Assembly: GCA_024637035.1 (NCBI GenBank) | Contig: JAGXFW010000014.1 | Location: 62,001 to 126,000, forward strand | Source of the DNA: Actinomycetes bacterium | Lineage (GTDB): Bacteria; Actinomycetota; Thermoleophilia; RBG-16-64-13 | Direction of reading: 5' to 3' | Length of the DNA: 64,000 nt | Shown here: positions 1 to 8,606 of the stretch, one piece after another | How the letters are laid out: the number at the start of each line of letters is the position of its first letter | How positions within the stretch are numbered: position 1 is the first letter of the stretch | The notes under the pieces: generated by a model | Databases searched by the model: none | The model's input: the letters and a program-made list of their open reading frames with translations, nothing else | Told to the model about the DNA's origin: nothing | Translations under genes and position numbers: made by a program

Positions 1-518
1 TGATGGACCTGCAGTACATCGAAGAATCCTCACCCACGGGCACCGCCGGCTCCCTGGCCTGCGTGCCGCATCTCGACGACACGTTCCTGGTGCTGAACGG
101 AGACCTGCTCACCGACATCGACTTCCATCGACTCGTAGCGTCCCATAGGGAGAGCGGAGCGATCCTCACCATCGCCTCGCACACGCGCCACGTGAAGGTC
201 GACCTAGGCGTGCTTCGATTCGACGGTTCCCGGCGTCTCACCGCGTACGTAGAGAAGCCCGAGACCACCTACGACGTGAGCATGGGTATCTACGTCTACG
301 AGCCGGCGGTGCTCGAATACATAGAGCCCGGGTCATACCTCGACTTCCCCGACTTGGTCACCCGGCTGATCGAAGCCGGTGAGATGGTGTGCGCCTTTCC
401 CGCCGGGGACACGCTCTGGCTCGACATCGGACGGCCCGACGACTACGCCAGAGCCCAGGAACTCTTCACCGCCGCCCGCTCCGGCACGCCGGACCATGAT
501 CGGATCGAGAATGTCTGA
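1..518 (+). CDS. sugar-phosphate nucleotidyltransferase, C-terminal part (cut by window edge)
   Basis: This is the C-terminal part of an NTP_transferase-family enzyme of the mannose-1-phosphate guanylyltransferase / glucose-1-phosphate thymidylyltransferase type, which makes NDP-sugars for cell-surface glycans. The first methionine (base 3) is internal: the text around it (QYIEE, GTAGSL) is the middle of the family fold and the true start lies before the window. VLNGDLLTD is the metal- and sugar-phosphate-binding loop, and WLDIGRPDDY is the usual C-terminal motif. The end overlaps the next gene by 8 bp, so the two are translationally linked. The exact sugar cannot be told. Confidence 0.85.
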   Translation, partial: MDLQYIEESSPTGTAGSLACVPHLDDTFLVLNGDLLTDIDFHRLVASHRESGAILTIASHTRHVKVDLGVLRFDGSRRLTAYVEKPETTYDVSMGIYVYEPAVLEYIEPGSYLDFPDLVTRLIEAGEMVCAFPAGDTLWLDIGRPDDYARAQELFTAARSGTPDHDRIENV

Positions 519-1674
519 GTGGCGCGTACCGCTGAGCGATCTGGCCTACGACCACCGAGAAGGGGAAGCGGCCGCGCGGGTCATCAGATCTCGGTGGCTT
601 TCGATGGGTCCTGAGGTAGCCGCGTTCGAGGCGGAGTTCGCCGAGTTCCTGGGTGTTCGCCACGCGTTCGCGGTGGCGAGCGGCACGGCCGCGCTGCACC
701 TGGCTCTCTTGAGCACGGGTATCGGCCCGGGAGACGAGGTGATCCAGCCGGCCGTCAACTTCGTCGCCGCCGCCAACATGACCACGTTGGTGGGAGCGCA
801 GCCCGTGTTCGCCGATATCGTCGCGCTGGCCGAGCCGACCATCGACCCCGCGCACGTGGAGAGGCTGCTCACACCCCGCACGCGCGCTCTTGTGGTCATG
901 CACTATGGCGGCCACCTGTGCCGCATGGCCGAACTTGCCGCTCTCTGCCGTGAGAGAGACCTCGTTCTCATCGAAGACGCACCGCACGCCCTTGGCGCGA
1001 GATACCTCGACCCGGCCGGCAGGACCCCACACGGGCGCCATGCCGGTGCCCTCGGCGACGTCGGGTGCTTCAGCTTCTTCAGCAACAAGAATCTGGCCAC
1101 CGGCGAGGGCGGCATGATCGTCACCGACCGGGACGACCTCGCTGAGCGCATCCGGCTGCTGCGCTCTCACGGCATGACCACCCTCACCTGGGATCGACAT
1201 CAAGGGCGGGCCCACTCGTACGACGTGGTCGCCCACGGCTTCAACTACCGTTTCGACGAGATGCGGGCCGCCATCGGGAGGGTTCAGTTGGAGAAGCTGC
1301 CGGCCGGTAACACGCGGCGGGAAGCTCTCGTCCGCGAGTACTGGCGATCACTGGCAGAAGTGCCGGGGCTCATCCTCCCGTTCCACGGCCGTCCAGGGGA
1401 ATCCGCGCACCACATCATGGTCGCCGTGGCCCCGTCGGCAGATGAACGCCGCACTATCGTGGAGCACTTGATCACCCAACGTATCCAGACAAGTCTGCAC
1501 TACCCGTGCATACCCGACTTCACCGGCTTCGCGCAGACCGGAGACGATCGCCTGCCTCTGAGCCGGGAGTTCGCCTCACGCACGATCACACTCCCGCTCT
1601 ACCCTGATCTTCCTCAACCGGCGCTTCGCACGGTCTGTGAGGAGATGGCTGCCGCTCTGGAGCGTGTGAGCTGA
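511..1674 (+). CDS. DegT/DnrJ/EryC1/StrS-family PLP aminotransferase
   Basis: This 387-aa sugar aminotransferase would transfer an amino group to a keto-sugar nucleotide for surface polysaccharide. The fold-I landmarks are visible: SGTAALHLAL for the phosphate cup, IEDAPHALGA with the PLP-nitrogen aspartate, and the Schiff-base lysine K193 in FFSNKNL. The start is the ATG at 511, inside the end of the nucleotidyltransferase gene. A longer in-frame extension to 379 would only translate that gene out of frame. It lies in one run with the upstream nucleotidyltransferase and the downstream flippase. Confidence 0.9.
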   Translation: MSEWRVPLSDLAYDHREGEAAARVIRSRWLSMGPEVAAFEAEFAEFLGVRHAFAVASGTAALHLALLSTGIGPGDEVIQPAVNFVAAANMTTLVGAQPVFADIVALAEPTIDPAHVERLLTPRTRALVVMHYGGHLCRMAELAALCRERDLVLIEDAPHALGARYLDPAGRTPHGRHAGALGDVGCFSFFSNKNLATGEGGMIVTDRDDLAERIRLLRSHGMTTLTWDRHQGRAHSYDVVAHGFNYRFDEMRAAIGRVQLEKLPAGNTRREALVREYWRSLAEVPGLILPFHGRPGESAHHIMVAVAPSADERRTIVEHLITQRIQTSLHYPCIPDFTGFAQTGDDRLPLSREFASRTITLPLYPDLPQPALRTVCEEMAAALERVS

Positions 1675-1730
1675 GTCCTCCCAGTCGAGAGGGCGCTGCG
1701 GCCCGGGGAACCGGGCTCATCTTCCGGAAC

Positions 1731-3242
1731 GTGGTGGCCAACTACGCGGGCACCATCAGCATCCTGCTCATGGCTTTCTTCCTGACTCCGTTCCTGGTGA
1801 GCAGGTTGGGGAACGTGCAGTTCGGCCTCTGGGCGATCATCGGTGGCGTGATGGCCTACGGCAGCCTATTCGACCTCGGCGTATCCGCCGCCGTGGTCAA
1901 GTACGTAGGAGAGCACTCCGACCTCGACGACGTGCCCGGCGTGGAGAAGGTGATCCAGAGTTCGTTGGCCGTCTACCTCGCGATCGGAGCCGCCGTGCTC
2001 GTCTTCACGGGCGTGGCAAGCGTCCTCGTCCCGCTGATCTTCCCCATCCCCCCCGAGCTGGTGGGAACCTCGGTGACGCTCGTGTTGATCAGCGGCGGGT
2101 CCTTGGCACTGAACTTCCCGCTCGGCATGTACAACGGTGTGCTGCTCGGGCTTCAGCGTCACCACGTGGCCGGCGCGGCCGAGATCCTCTGGGGTGTGGG
2201 GACCACCGTCGGCGCCGTGGTGGTGGTATCCGCCGGCGGTGGCCTCATCGGTCTCGCGCTCGTATACCTTGCCGGCAACACGCTCGCACAGATGATCCGG
2301 ATCGCCTATCTCATCATCAAGCACCCCGAGGTGCGATGGCTCAGGGTGCGGTTCGATAGATCGACGAGCAGCAAGATCTTCAATTTCAGCTTCTGGGCGT
2401 TCCTGCTGCGTTTCGCCAGTACTCTCCGCTCGCGCACCGACGAGATCGTGGTAGGAGCTTCCCTCTCGGTGGCCGCGGTGACTCCCTACTTCGTCGGCCT
2501 GCGCCTAAGCGACGCGCTCGGGCGCCTCACAAGCCAAGTCTCAGCCGCTCTGTTCCCCTATGGGTCGCGACTGGACGCCTTGGAGGACCGTGAAGGTCTT
2601 CGGCACATGTACATCACGGCCACACGGGCGAACCTCGCCATCGCCATGCCGATGGCGCTCTTCCTGTGGATCCAGGCCCCACGGTTCATCGAGGCATGGA
2701 TGGGGCCCGGCTTCGGTCAAAGCACACTCACGGCCCGCCTACTGATCGCGGCGGTGATGTGCCAGGTCTATGTGGCACTGGGACACACGTTCCTCAAGAG
2801 CATCAACCGCCATCAGGCGATCGCTGCTTGGAGCATGGCGGAGGTGCTCGCCAATCTCGCCCTGAGCCTGATACTGGTCAGGTCGTACGGGCTCGCCGGC
2901 GTCGCGATCGGGACTCTCGTCCCGGCGGTAGTCTACAACCTCGGGTTCGTGCTGCCCCATGCCAGCCGCCGGCTCGGGGTGCGATTGAGCATCCTACTGA
3001 GGCGAACCGTGGTGCCCCAGGTGCCGGCGCTGACGGCCTCGGCCATCGTCATGCTCATCGCCGCCTACCTTCCGGGAGACCCTGGGCTCCTGCGGTTGAT
3101 CGGGGAAGCGGCCACGGCCGGGCTCACCTACTGGGCCGTCTACTACCTCGCCGGATCGGGACCCGAGGAGCGGGCCCTCGTCCGCCGGGTATCTGGCAGG
3201 CTGATACGGGTCCGGGCGGCTCCACCGTCGGAGGAAGGCTAG
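1731..3242 (+). CDS. Wzx-type polysaccharide flippase (MOP superfamily)
   Basis: This is a 503-aa integral membrane protein with about 12-14 hydrophobic segments, of the polysaccharide_synt / MatE-like type. Such proteins flip undecaprenyl-linked repeat units across the membrane. The N-terminus (VVANYAGTISILLMAF) and the FDLGVSAAVVKYV segment are characteristic. The GTG at 1731 lacks a good Shine-Dalgarno and the in-frame sequence stays open back to a CTG at 1671, so the start is uncertain. Its TAG stop shares the palindrome CTAG (3239-3242) with the stop of the convergent kinase gene. Confidence 0.88.
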   Translation: MVANYAGTISILLMAFFLTPFLVSRLGNVQFGLWAIIGGVMAYGSLFDLGVSAAVVKYVGEHSDLDDVPGVEKVIQSSLAVYLAIGAAVLVFTGVASVLVPLIFPIPPELVGTSVTLVLISGGSLALNFPLGMYNGVLLGLQRHHVAGAAEILWGVGTTVGAVVVVSAGGGLIGLALVYLAGNTLAQMIRIAYLIIKHPEVRWLRVRFDRSTSSKIFNFSFWAFLLRFASTLRSRTDEIVVGASLSVAAVTPYFVGLRLSDALGRLTSQVSAALFPYGSRLDALEDREGLRHMYITATRANLAIAMPMALFLWIQAPRFIEAWMGPGFGQSTLTARLLIAAVMCQVYVALGHTFLKSINRHQAIAAWSMAEVLANLALSLILVRSYGLAGVAIGTLVPAVVYNLGFVLPHASRRLGVRLSILLRRTVVPQVPALTASAIVMLIAAYLPGDPGLLRLIGEAATAGLTYWAVYYLAGSGPEERALVRRVSGRLIRVRAAPPSEEG

Positions 3243-3916
3243 GAAGTACGGCCGTAGCTCGCGTACTGGAAATACGCCGAGGGGCCCGTGGCCTTGTTCA
3301 CCACGATGCCCAACAGTTTCCCCTGCACCTTCCGTAGCGCATCGACTGTCCGACGCAGTTCCCGCCGCTTGGTCTGCCTCATGTTGGCGACAACGATGAT
3401 CCCATCTACCATCGTCGCCAAGATCGAGGCGTCGGCGACCGCGAGCACGGGGGGCGAATCGATGATGGTGAGGGCGAACGTCTCGCCGAGCGCCAAGATC
3501 ACATCGTTCATACGTGACGAGGCGATGAGATCGGCGCTGGACGGTGGTGTGGGGCCACTCGGCAACACCATGAGGCCGCTCGTGGCGGTCTCGAGGAGCG
3601 GCTTAGCGGGCGCCCGCTCGGGCGACACCAACAGCGTGCTGAGGCCCGCGTACCTGCCCAGCTTGAAATGGCGCGTCACGGCCTGCTTGCGCATGTCGCC
3701 GTCGATCAACGCCACTCGCTTGCCCCCGGCCGCGGAAAAATGGGCGAGGTTCACCGCAACGGTGCTCTTGCCGCAGCCCTCCGTAGGCCCGGTGATCAGG
3801 ATGGTGCGTACCGGCTCGCCTTTTCCCGCGAACGCGATGTTGGTGCGCAGCGCCATGTAGGACTCGGCGGCGGACGAGTTCGGCGGGGCGAGGATCAGTC
3901 GCGAAGAGCTCTTCAT
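3239..3916 (-). CDS. CpsD/CapB-type BY-kinase (exopolysaccharide regulator)
   Basis: This 225-aa cytoplasmic P-loop kinase controls polysaccharide chain length together with a Wzz-like membrane partner. Walker A is GPTEGCGKST (residues 43-52), Walker A' is ALIDGDMRK (69-77), and Walker B is IIDSPP. The tail SAYFQYASYGRTS carries three tyrosines, a short version of the autophosphorylated tyrosine cluster. Its ATG overlaps the stop of the upstream Wzz-like gene by 4 bp, which gives the Gram-positive arrangement of separate membrane adaptor and kinase. Confidence 0.9.
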   Translation of the reverse strand: MKSSSRLILAPPNSSAAESYMALRTNIAFAGKGEPVRTILITGPTEGCGKSTVAVNLAHFSAAGGKRVALIDGDMRKQAVTRHFKLGRYAGLSTLLVSPERAPAKPLLETATSGLMVLPSGPTPPSSADLIASSRMNDVILALGETFALTIIDSPPVLAVADASILATMVDGIIVVANMRQTKRRELRRTVDALRKVQGKLLGIVVNKATGPSAYFQYASYGRTS

Positions 3917-4596
3917 CGCGTTCCTTCCGGTCCAGCGTGCATGACGGGGATCACCCCGAGGATGGGGAGGCCGGTCATGGCCTCCAATTCGTCGTTGTCC
4001 ACGATGTGGTCTTGGAAGAAGTCGATCACAAGGGCGAATCCCACGCCGAGAAGCACGCCACCCGTGAGGGCGGCCAAGAGCACGATGACCGACCCTGGAC
4101 CCGCGGGCCCTGCGGGCGGAACGGCCGGATCGACGATGAGCAAGCGCTCCACCTGAACCCCGCGACTCACCTCGTCGACGTACGCTTGCAGGGTGACAGC
4201 GGTGGCATTCGAGAGCCGCGCCGCCTCAGCGGGGTCGCCGCTCACCGCCCGGATCCTGAGCAGATCAAGACTCTCCACTTGCTCAGCGGAGAGGGCCGCA
4301 AGCACGGACTCAGGCGAATAGTCCCCGCCCATCCGCTCGGCCACGCGGCCGGCCAGTGCCCGAGTGGTCACGATGCGCGCGTAGGTCTGCGCCAACCGCT
4401 GCGAAACGGAGAGGGCTGCCAAGGCTTCCCCGATGTCGGTGGAACTCCTGTCCACGCGCACGAGCGTCTCGGCTTCATACGAGGGAGGAGTCGTGTAGGC
4501 GAAGTACCCAGCCGCCCCGACCGCCAACACCGCCATGAACACCACGAGGTACTTATGGCGCCAGACGATACGAATCAGATCTCGGACACTCAGCAT
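3913..4596 (-). CDS. Wzz/YveK-type chain-length determinant, kinase adaptor
   Basis: This 227-aa membrane protein has one transmembrane helix near the N-terminus (about residues 14-32) and a second near the C-terminus (about 168-192). The extracytoplasmic loop between them carries the family sequence YEAETLVRVD. This is the Wzz topology of polysaccharide co-polymerases, which set polymer length and activate the cognate BY-kinase. A proline/glycine-rich stretch (VPPAGPAGPG) precedes the second helix, as is usual. It is coupled to the kinase gene by a 4-bp overlap. Confidence 0.88.
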   Translation of the reverse strand: MLSVRDLIRIVWRHKYLVVFMAVLAVGAAGYFAYTTPPSYEAETLVRVDRSSTDIGEALAALSVSQRLAQTYARIVTTRALAGRVAERMGGDYSPESVLAALSAEQVESLDLLRIRAVSGDPAEAARLSNATAVTLQAYVDEVSRGVQVERLLIVDPAVPPAGPAGPGSVIVLLAALTGGVLLGVGFALVIDFFQDHIVDNDELEAMTGLPILGVIPVMHAGPEGTR

Positions 4597-4639
4597 GCAG
4601 CCTCCGTTCGGGAGCCGGTGCTCCCGGGCACTCGCAGGA

Positions 4640-6133
4640 TCACTCGGCTGCCACGCCTCGGAGGTCGCGATATACCTGCTGGAACGTCAGCAGGACGATC
4701 CTCAGATCGAGCCAGGGAGACCAGTTCTCGATGTAGTAGTTGTCGTATTCGACACGCTCGGCCAATGACCCTTGGTTGCCCTTGAGGTCATGCACCTGCG
4801 CCCAACCCGTCATGCCGGCCTTCACGCGCATGCGGTCGCCGTACCGATAGATATCGTGCACGAAACGATTCACAAAGAACGGTCGCTCGGGGCGGGGGCC
4901 GACGAGACTCATCTCCCCCTTGAGCACGTTGAGCAACTGGGGCAACTCGTCGAGACTGCTCTTCCGCAGGATCTTGCCGACCCCAGTGATGTAGCTGGCG
5001 CCCGCGGCCGCCTCAACGGCATCCGACCACATAGCGCCGCCCTCCTGAGCCTCGGCCCCCACGGTAAGAGAGCGGAACTTGATCATCTGAAAGAGCTTCC
5101 CGTCACGACCGGAGCGCTCCTGGCGGTAGAAGACCGGCCCCGGGGAACCAAGCTTCACCATCACGGCGGCCGCCAACAACAGCGGCGACGACACGAACAG
5201 CAGGAACGCCGAACCCACCACATCGACCAGCCTCTTGGTCCACCACAGGCCCCCCGAGAGCCGTATCGGCTGGATCCCGACGACCGGTATGCCACGTAGG
5301 CGCTCGAACGGGGCCGGCTTCGCTATCGTCTCGAACAAGCGGGGGACCACGGCGAGCGCGACACCCTTCTCCTGGCAGGTGGTAACGATGCGAAGCAGCA
5401 CCTCGTGGGGAGCCGTGGAGAAGGCGACCACGACCATCTTCACATCGAACTCATAGATCAATCGGGCAAGATCGCGGCTATGACCGAGCACGGGCAGGCC
5501 CTGGCGCTCGCCCAACGGGGTGAGCGGGTCCTTGTCGATGAAACCGATGGGTTGGAGCCCGAGTTCGGGATGCCCCGTGAGACGCCGCGCGATCAAGGAA
5601 CCGATGTGGCCCGCGCCGACGATCAGGGCGGTGCGCAGGCCGTGACCGCGGCGACGCAAGCCGCGCTGAACGGCTCTCAGGATGGATCGTTCCAAGATCA
5701 GCCCGGCGGGCATGACCCCGGCGATCGCCGCGAACACCAGAACGTCCGTCGTGAGACCGAGCACCGACGCGAGAAAGAAACCCACTACCGGCGGCAGCAA
5801 GGAGGCCATCAGGACTCTGGGTATCTCGTCGAGAGCCGAGAGCTGCATCCCTACCGACCACAGACGGAGCCGCCAGAGCATGATGATCGCAGCAACCGCG
5901 ATTGCGGCGAGGGTCACGACTCCCGACCATGGCGCTGCTGCCGACCACTGCCACACCCCCACCGCAGATGCAACAAGGCCGACGGTCAAACCGTCGGCCA
6001 CGGCGACTGCGCCCTTGGAAAGGACAAGTTCTGCCAGCGTTGCCCGACGAGTGCGGGTGACGTTGATCTCGAGTACTGCGTCTCGCTCGGATTGCCCGCG
6101 CGCTGAGTCTATGGCTTCCACATACCGCGGCAT
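4640..6133 (-). CDS. undecaprenyl-phosphate sugar phosphotransferase (WbaP/WcaJ-like)
   Basis: This 497-aa polyprenol-phosphate hexose-1-phosphate transferase starts repeat-unit synthesis. It has four or five N-terminal membrane helices, then a Rossmann-like CoA_binding_3 domain (VGAGHIGSLIARRL), then a re-entrant helix and the bacterial sugar transferase domain. That domain shows KRLVDVVGSAFLL, KFRSL, SSLDELPQLLNVLKGEMSLVGPRP and the C-terminal GMTGWAQV. All expected catalytic landmarks are present. It lies just upstream of the Wzz and kinase genes (44-bp gap), so this minus-strand group is one operon. Confidence 0.92.
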   Translation of the reverse strand: MPRYVEAIDSARGQSERDAVLEINVTRTRRATLAELVLSKGAVAVADGLTVGLVASAVGVWQWSAAAPWSGVVTLAAIAVAAIIMLWRLRLWSVGMQLSALDEIPRVLMASLLPPVVGFFLASVLGLTTDVLVFAAIAGVMPAGLILERSILRAVQRGLRRRGHGLRTALIVGAGHIGSLIARRLTGHPELGLQPIGFIDKDPLTPLGERQGLPVLGHSRDLARLIYEFDVKMVVVAFSTAPHEVLLRIVTTCQEKGVALAVVPRLFETIAKPAPFERLRGIPVVGIQPIRLSGGLWWTKRLVDVVGSAFLLFVSSPLLLAAAVMVKLGSPGPVFYRQERSGRDGKLFQMIKFRSLTVGAEAQEGGAMWSDAVEAAAGASYITGVGKILRKSSLDELPQLLNVLKGEMSLVGPRPERPFFVNRFVHDIYRYGDRMRVKAGMTGWAQVHDLKGNQGSLAERVEYDNYYIENWSPWLDLRIVLLTFQQVYRDLRGVAAE

Positions 6134-6377
6134 CAGTTCATCTCCCGAGCGGCTCTCCCGTGCCTACAGCTCATTGTTATCCACTATCGGCTGCTACCCT
6201 GCTTTTCTTTACCCAGACCCAAATAGTGAAAACTCCCTCATCCCACACCGGGAAGTACCTTGGCCTTCGAGGTCCACTTCCAGCAGACCTCGACATCTGC
6301 ATCATAACTGACATCGATTGTGCCGCGCCAGTCGCCAGACGCTGGCATTTGCTAGGCGACCCTGCTATTTTGTTCGC
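6134..6377. promoter_or_regulatory. divergent intergenic region between glycan operon and BldD-like gene
   Basis: These 244 bp separate the leftward glycan operon from the rightward BldD-like gene and are more A+T-rich than their surroundings. They should hold both promoters. I cannot assign clear -35/-10 boxes or a BldD-type operator by eye. Confidence 0.4.
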
Positions 6378-6890
6378 ATGCGCGAGAACGATGAACTCCA
6401 AGAGGACAAAGAAGTCCGAGAGCACCGCTATGCCGAGCTGGTGGGCGAGAAACTCCGGAGACTCCGCCAAGACCGAGGCATGAGTCTGCAGGAGGTCTGC
6501 GACCGATCGGGTGGCTCGTTCGTCGTCTCCACTCTCAGTGCGTACGAGCGGGGAAAACGTAGTGTGAGCCTCGAACGGTTGCTTGAGCTATCCGACATAT
6601 ATGGTCTTTCCCCCACCTCTCTCCTTGAGCTTGATGACGAAGGCGAGTTCCAGGGCCATCTCGGCAGGAACCGCCCGCTGCGCATCCGCGTGGAGCATCT
6701 TGACCGCCTGTCTGAGGCCGAGCGTCGCCCGCTTGAGAATTACCTGCAGTTCCTTCGGAATCTCCGGAACGATCCCGCGCTGGAGATCCTGACCATCCGC
6801 AAGGATGATCTCACGTACCTCTCGTCGCTGTACGGGGTGAGGCCACAGGCCCTCACGGAGCGGCTGAAGGCGGAAGGCATCCTCGACTGA
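6378..6890 (+). CDS. BldD-like transcriptional regulator with putative c-di-GMP signature
   Basis: This 170-aa protein has an N-terminal XRE-type helix-turn-helix (about residues 18-80: LRRLRQDRGMSLQEV, STLSAYERGKRSV, YGLSPTSLL) closely resembling Streptomyces BldD, plus a C-terminal domain. That domain contains R130-N-D132, eight residues, then R141-K-D-D144, which fits the RxD-x8-RxxD signature by which BldD binds c-di-GMP. The start is the ATG at 6378. It sits divergently beside the exopolysaccharide operon, so c-di-GMP control of glycan production is a reasonable inference. Confidence 0.82.
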   Translation: MRENDELQEDKEVREHRYAELVGEKLRRLRQDRGMSLQEVCDRSGGSFVVSTLSAYERGKRSVSLERLLELSDIYGLSPTSLLELDDEGEFQGHLGRNRPLRIRVEHLDRLSEAERRPLENYLQFLRNLRNDPALEILTIRKDDLTYLSSLYGVRPQALTERLKAEGILD

Positions 6891-6907
6891 CCCTCGCGCC
6901 TCTCGCC

Positions 6908-7738
6908 CTATGGCGTGAGCAGGATGGGTATCGGTATCTCCCTCATCAGCTGCTCAGTCGTGCTGCCCAGGATCAGGCGCCGAAGCAGCGAGTGACCCTG
7001 CATTCCCATCACGACGAGGTCCGCGGGCTCTCCCTCCAGATGACCCAAAGCAGCCATCACCGGCTCCCCCTGGGCCAGAATGAAGCCGGGATCCAGCTCG
7101 AAGGCCGAAAGGTACGACCGAGCACCCTCCTGGATCTCCGCAGCTTCGTGCTCATCCTCTCCCACGGTGAGAACCCGAAGAGACGATCCGAGATGCGAAG
7201 CGAGATCTGCGGCGAACTTGAGTGCATGCGTGCCCGCCGGACTGCCGTCGAACAGGAGCAGCATCCGCTCGAACGGACCCGCTTCTTGTTCGGCCAGGAG
7301 CACGGGCGACGCGGACCGACGTATCACCGCCTCAGTCGTGGAGCCGAGCAGATCCTTACCCCACTTCGCATGCTCTCCCCGCTTGCCCAGGACGATGAGG
7401 TCATGGGTGGCACCCAGATCCGAGATCGTCTCCGCCGGGATGCCTTCTTCGAGCCGGCATTCGACCTTGACTCCCCGCCCGTCCAAGCTGCGCCGGAACT
7501 CCTCGAGCACGCGCTCGCCCTTCTCCCGAAAGCCCTCCAAGATCTCTGTGGGCATCGGGATGAGGGGGATGCCCTCGTAGGAGTACTCGAGATAGGGTGG
7601 CATCTCCAGGAGACGCACGTCGAGCACGTACAGACCGACCACTCGCGCGCCGTATCGCGCGGCCATCTGCACGGCGTGCTCGCGCGCCGCAGCAGCGGGT
7701 GCTGACGCGTCCACCGCGACCAGAATCGACTTGATCAT
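6908..7738 (-). CDS. tandem universal stress protein (two UspA domains)
   Basis: This 276-aa cytoplasmic protein has two UspA folds. The first (about residues 1-148) ends with GKRGEHAKWGKDLLGSTTE and the second (about 155-276) with GMQGHSLLRRLILGSTTE. Both match the G-x2-G-x9-G-(S/T) ATP-binding pattern, so both domains may bind nucleotide. It is a single gene, convergent with the BldD-like gene. The strong Shine-Dalgarno GGAGGTGCTGG precedes the ATG at 7738. Confidence 0.92.
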   Translation of the reverse strand: MIKSILVAVDASAPAAAAREHAVQMAARYGARVVGLYVLDVRLLEMPPYLEYSYEGIPLIPMPTEILEGFREKGERVLEEFRRSLDGRGVKVECRLEEGIPAETISDLGATHDLIVLGKRGEHAKWGKDLLGSTTEAVIRRSASPVLLAEQEAGPFERMLLLFDGSPAGTHALKFAADLASHLGSSLRVLTVGEDEHEAAEIQEGARSYLSAFELDPGFILAQGEPVMAALGHLEGEPADLVVMGMQGHSLLRRLILGSTTEQLMREIPIPILLTP

Positions 7739-7918
7739 CGTCCAGCACCTCCTCTAGCAGGGGATCCGCACGGGCCCGGGCTGGAATCCACTCACCCGAC
7801 GGCCGCTCCGCTCTCCTCGTTCCCTTCGGACGGCCGAACCAATCAGTGGATCGGTACCGCGTGGATCGGCACCACCGAATCCGCACCGCACGGATCGGCG
7901 CCGCACGGGTGGACGCAG
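7739..7918. other. 180-bp intergenic stretch, no gene seen
   Basis: The region lies between the stress-protein start and the trpG stop. It contains short reiterated pieces of the type 'gatcggcaccgc/gatcggcgccgc' (about 7850-7910) but no convincing open reading frame, promoter or terminator. Confidence 0.3.
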
Positions 7919-8587
7919 CTACTCCGCCGTCCTGCGCACCGGCGAACCGGCGCGCAGGAAGTTGCCCAGTATCTGTCTGCCGGGCTCGGTCAGGATGCTC
8001 TCGGGGTGGAACTGCACGCCCTCTACAGCGAATTCGCGGTGACGTATACCCATGATCACTCCGTCGTCCGTCCAGGCAGTCAGCTCCAACGCCGCAGGCA
8101 GGTCTCGAACGACAAGCGAGTGATACCGCGTGGCCACGAAGGGGTTGGGCACGCCTCGGAACACTGTGTGTCCGTCGTGATGGATCTCCGAGGTCTTCCC
8201 GTGCACAGGGTACTCGCCGCGAGTCACCTCGGCGCCGAACGCCTGGCCGATGGCTTGATGCCCCAGGCACACGCCGAGTATCGGGTAGACTCCCGAGAGA
8301 TCTCGGATCACGTCCAGGCTCGCACCCGCCTCATTGGGCGTACAGGGTCCAGGCGAGATCACAACGTGGCTTGGGTTCCACGCCCGGATGCCGGGAACGT
8401 CGATCTTGTCGTTGCGGAACACCTCGATCTCGCCAACGGATATCTCGCCGAGGTACTGCACGAGGTTGTACGTGAACGAGTCGTAGTTGTCGAGCACGAG
8501 GATGCGCGCCGCGATCCGCGCCGCGGTGACCGGAACATCTGCCGTTGCGGCGTCGGACATGGGGCTACCCCTTGCGGCGTCGGACAT
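7919..8587 (-). CDS. trpG/pabA: anthranilate/aminodeoxychorismate synthase glutaminase (TrpG/PabA)
   Basis: This class-I glutamine amidotransferase supplies ammonia to anthranilate or 4-amino-4-deoxychorismate synthase. It shows [11 protein letters not shown] at the start of the fold, the nucleophile in [10 protein letters not shown], and the His-Glu pair in VQFHPES. No chorismate-binding partner is in the window, so TrpG and PabA cannot be separated. The start region is a 27-bp tandem duplication: ATG-start codons at 8587 and 8560 each have an AAGGGG Shine-Dalgarno. The annotated 222-aa form uses the first. Confidence 0.9.
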   Translation of the reverse strand: MSDAARGSPMSDAATADVPVTAARIAARILVLDNYDSFTYNLVQYLGEISVGEIEVFRNDKIDVPGIRAWNPSHVVISPGPCTPNEAGASLDVIRDLSGVYPILGVCLGHQAIGQAFGAEVTRGEYPVHGKTSEIHHDGHTVFRGVPNPFVATRYHSLVVRDLPAALELTAWTDDGVIMGIRHREFAVEGVQFHPESILTEPGRQILGNFLRAGSPVRRTAE

Positions 8588-8606
8588 GGGGCTACCCCTT
8601 GCGGCG
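8545..8606. repeat. 27-bp tandem duplication spanning the hisIE stop / trpG start
   Basis: The unit at 8545-8571 is repeated at 8572-8598 with a partial third copy to 8606. Each full unit carries the Shine-Dalgarno AAGGGG and an ATG followed by the codons for SDAA. The result is two alternative, equally good trpG starts nine codons apart. Confidence 0.9.

Noticed and set aside
7401-8270. Large minus-strand frame of 289 codons overlapping the stress protein and trpG
   Set aside because: Arg/Pro-rich shadow of two well-identified genes in another frame.
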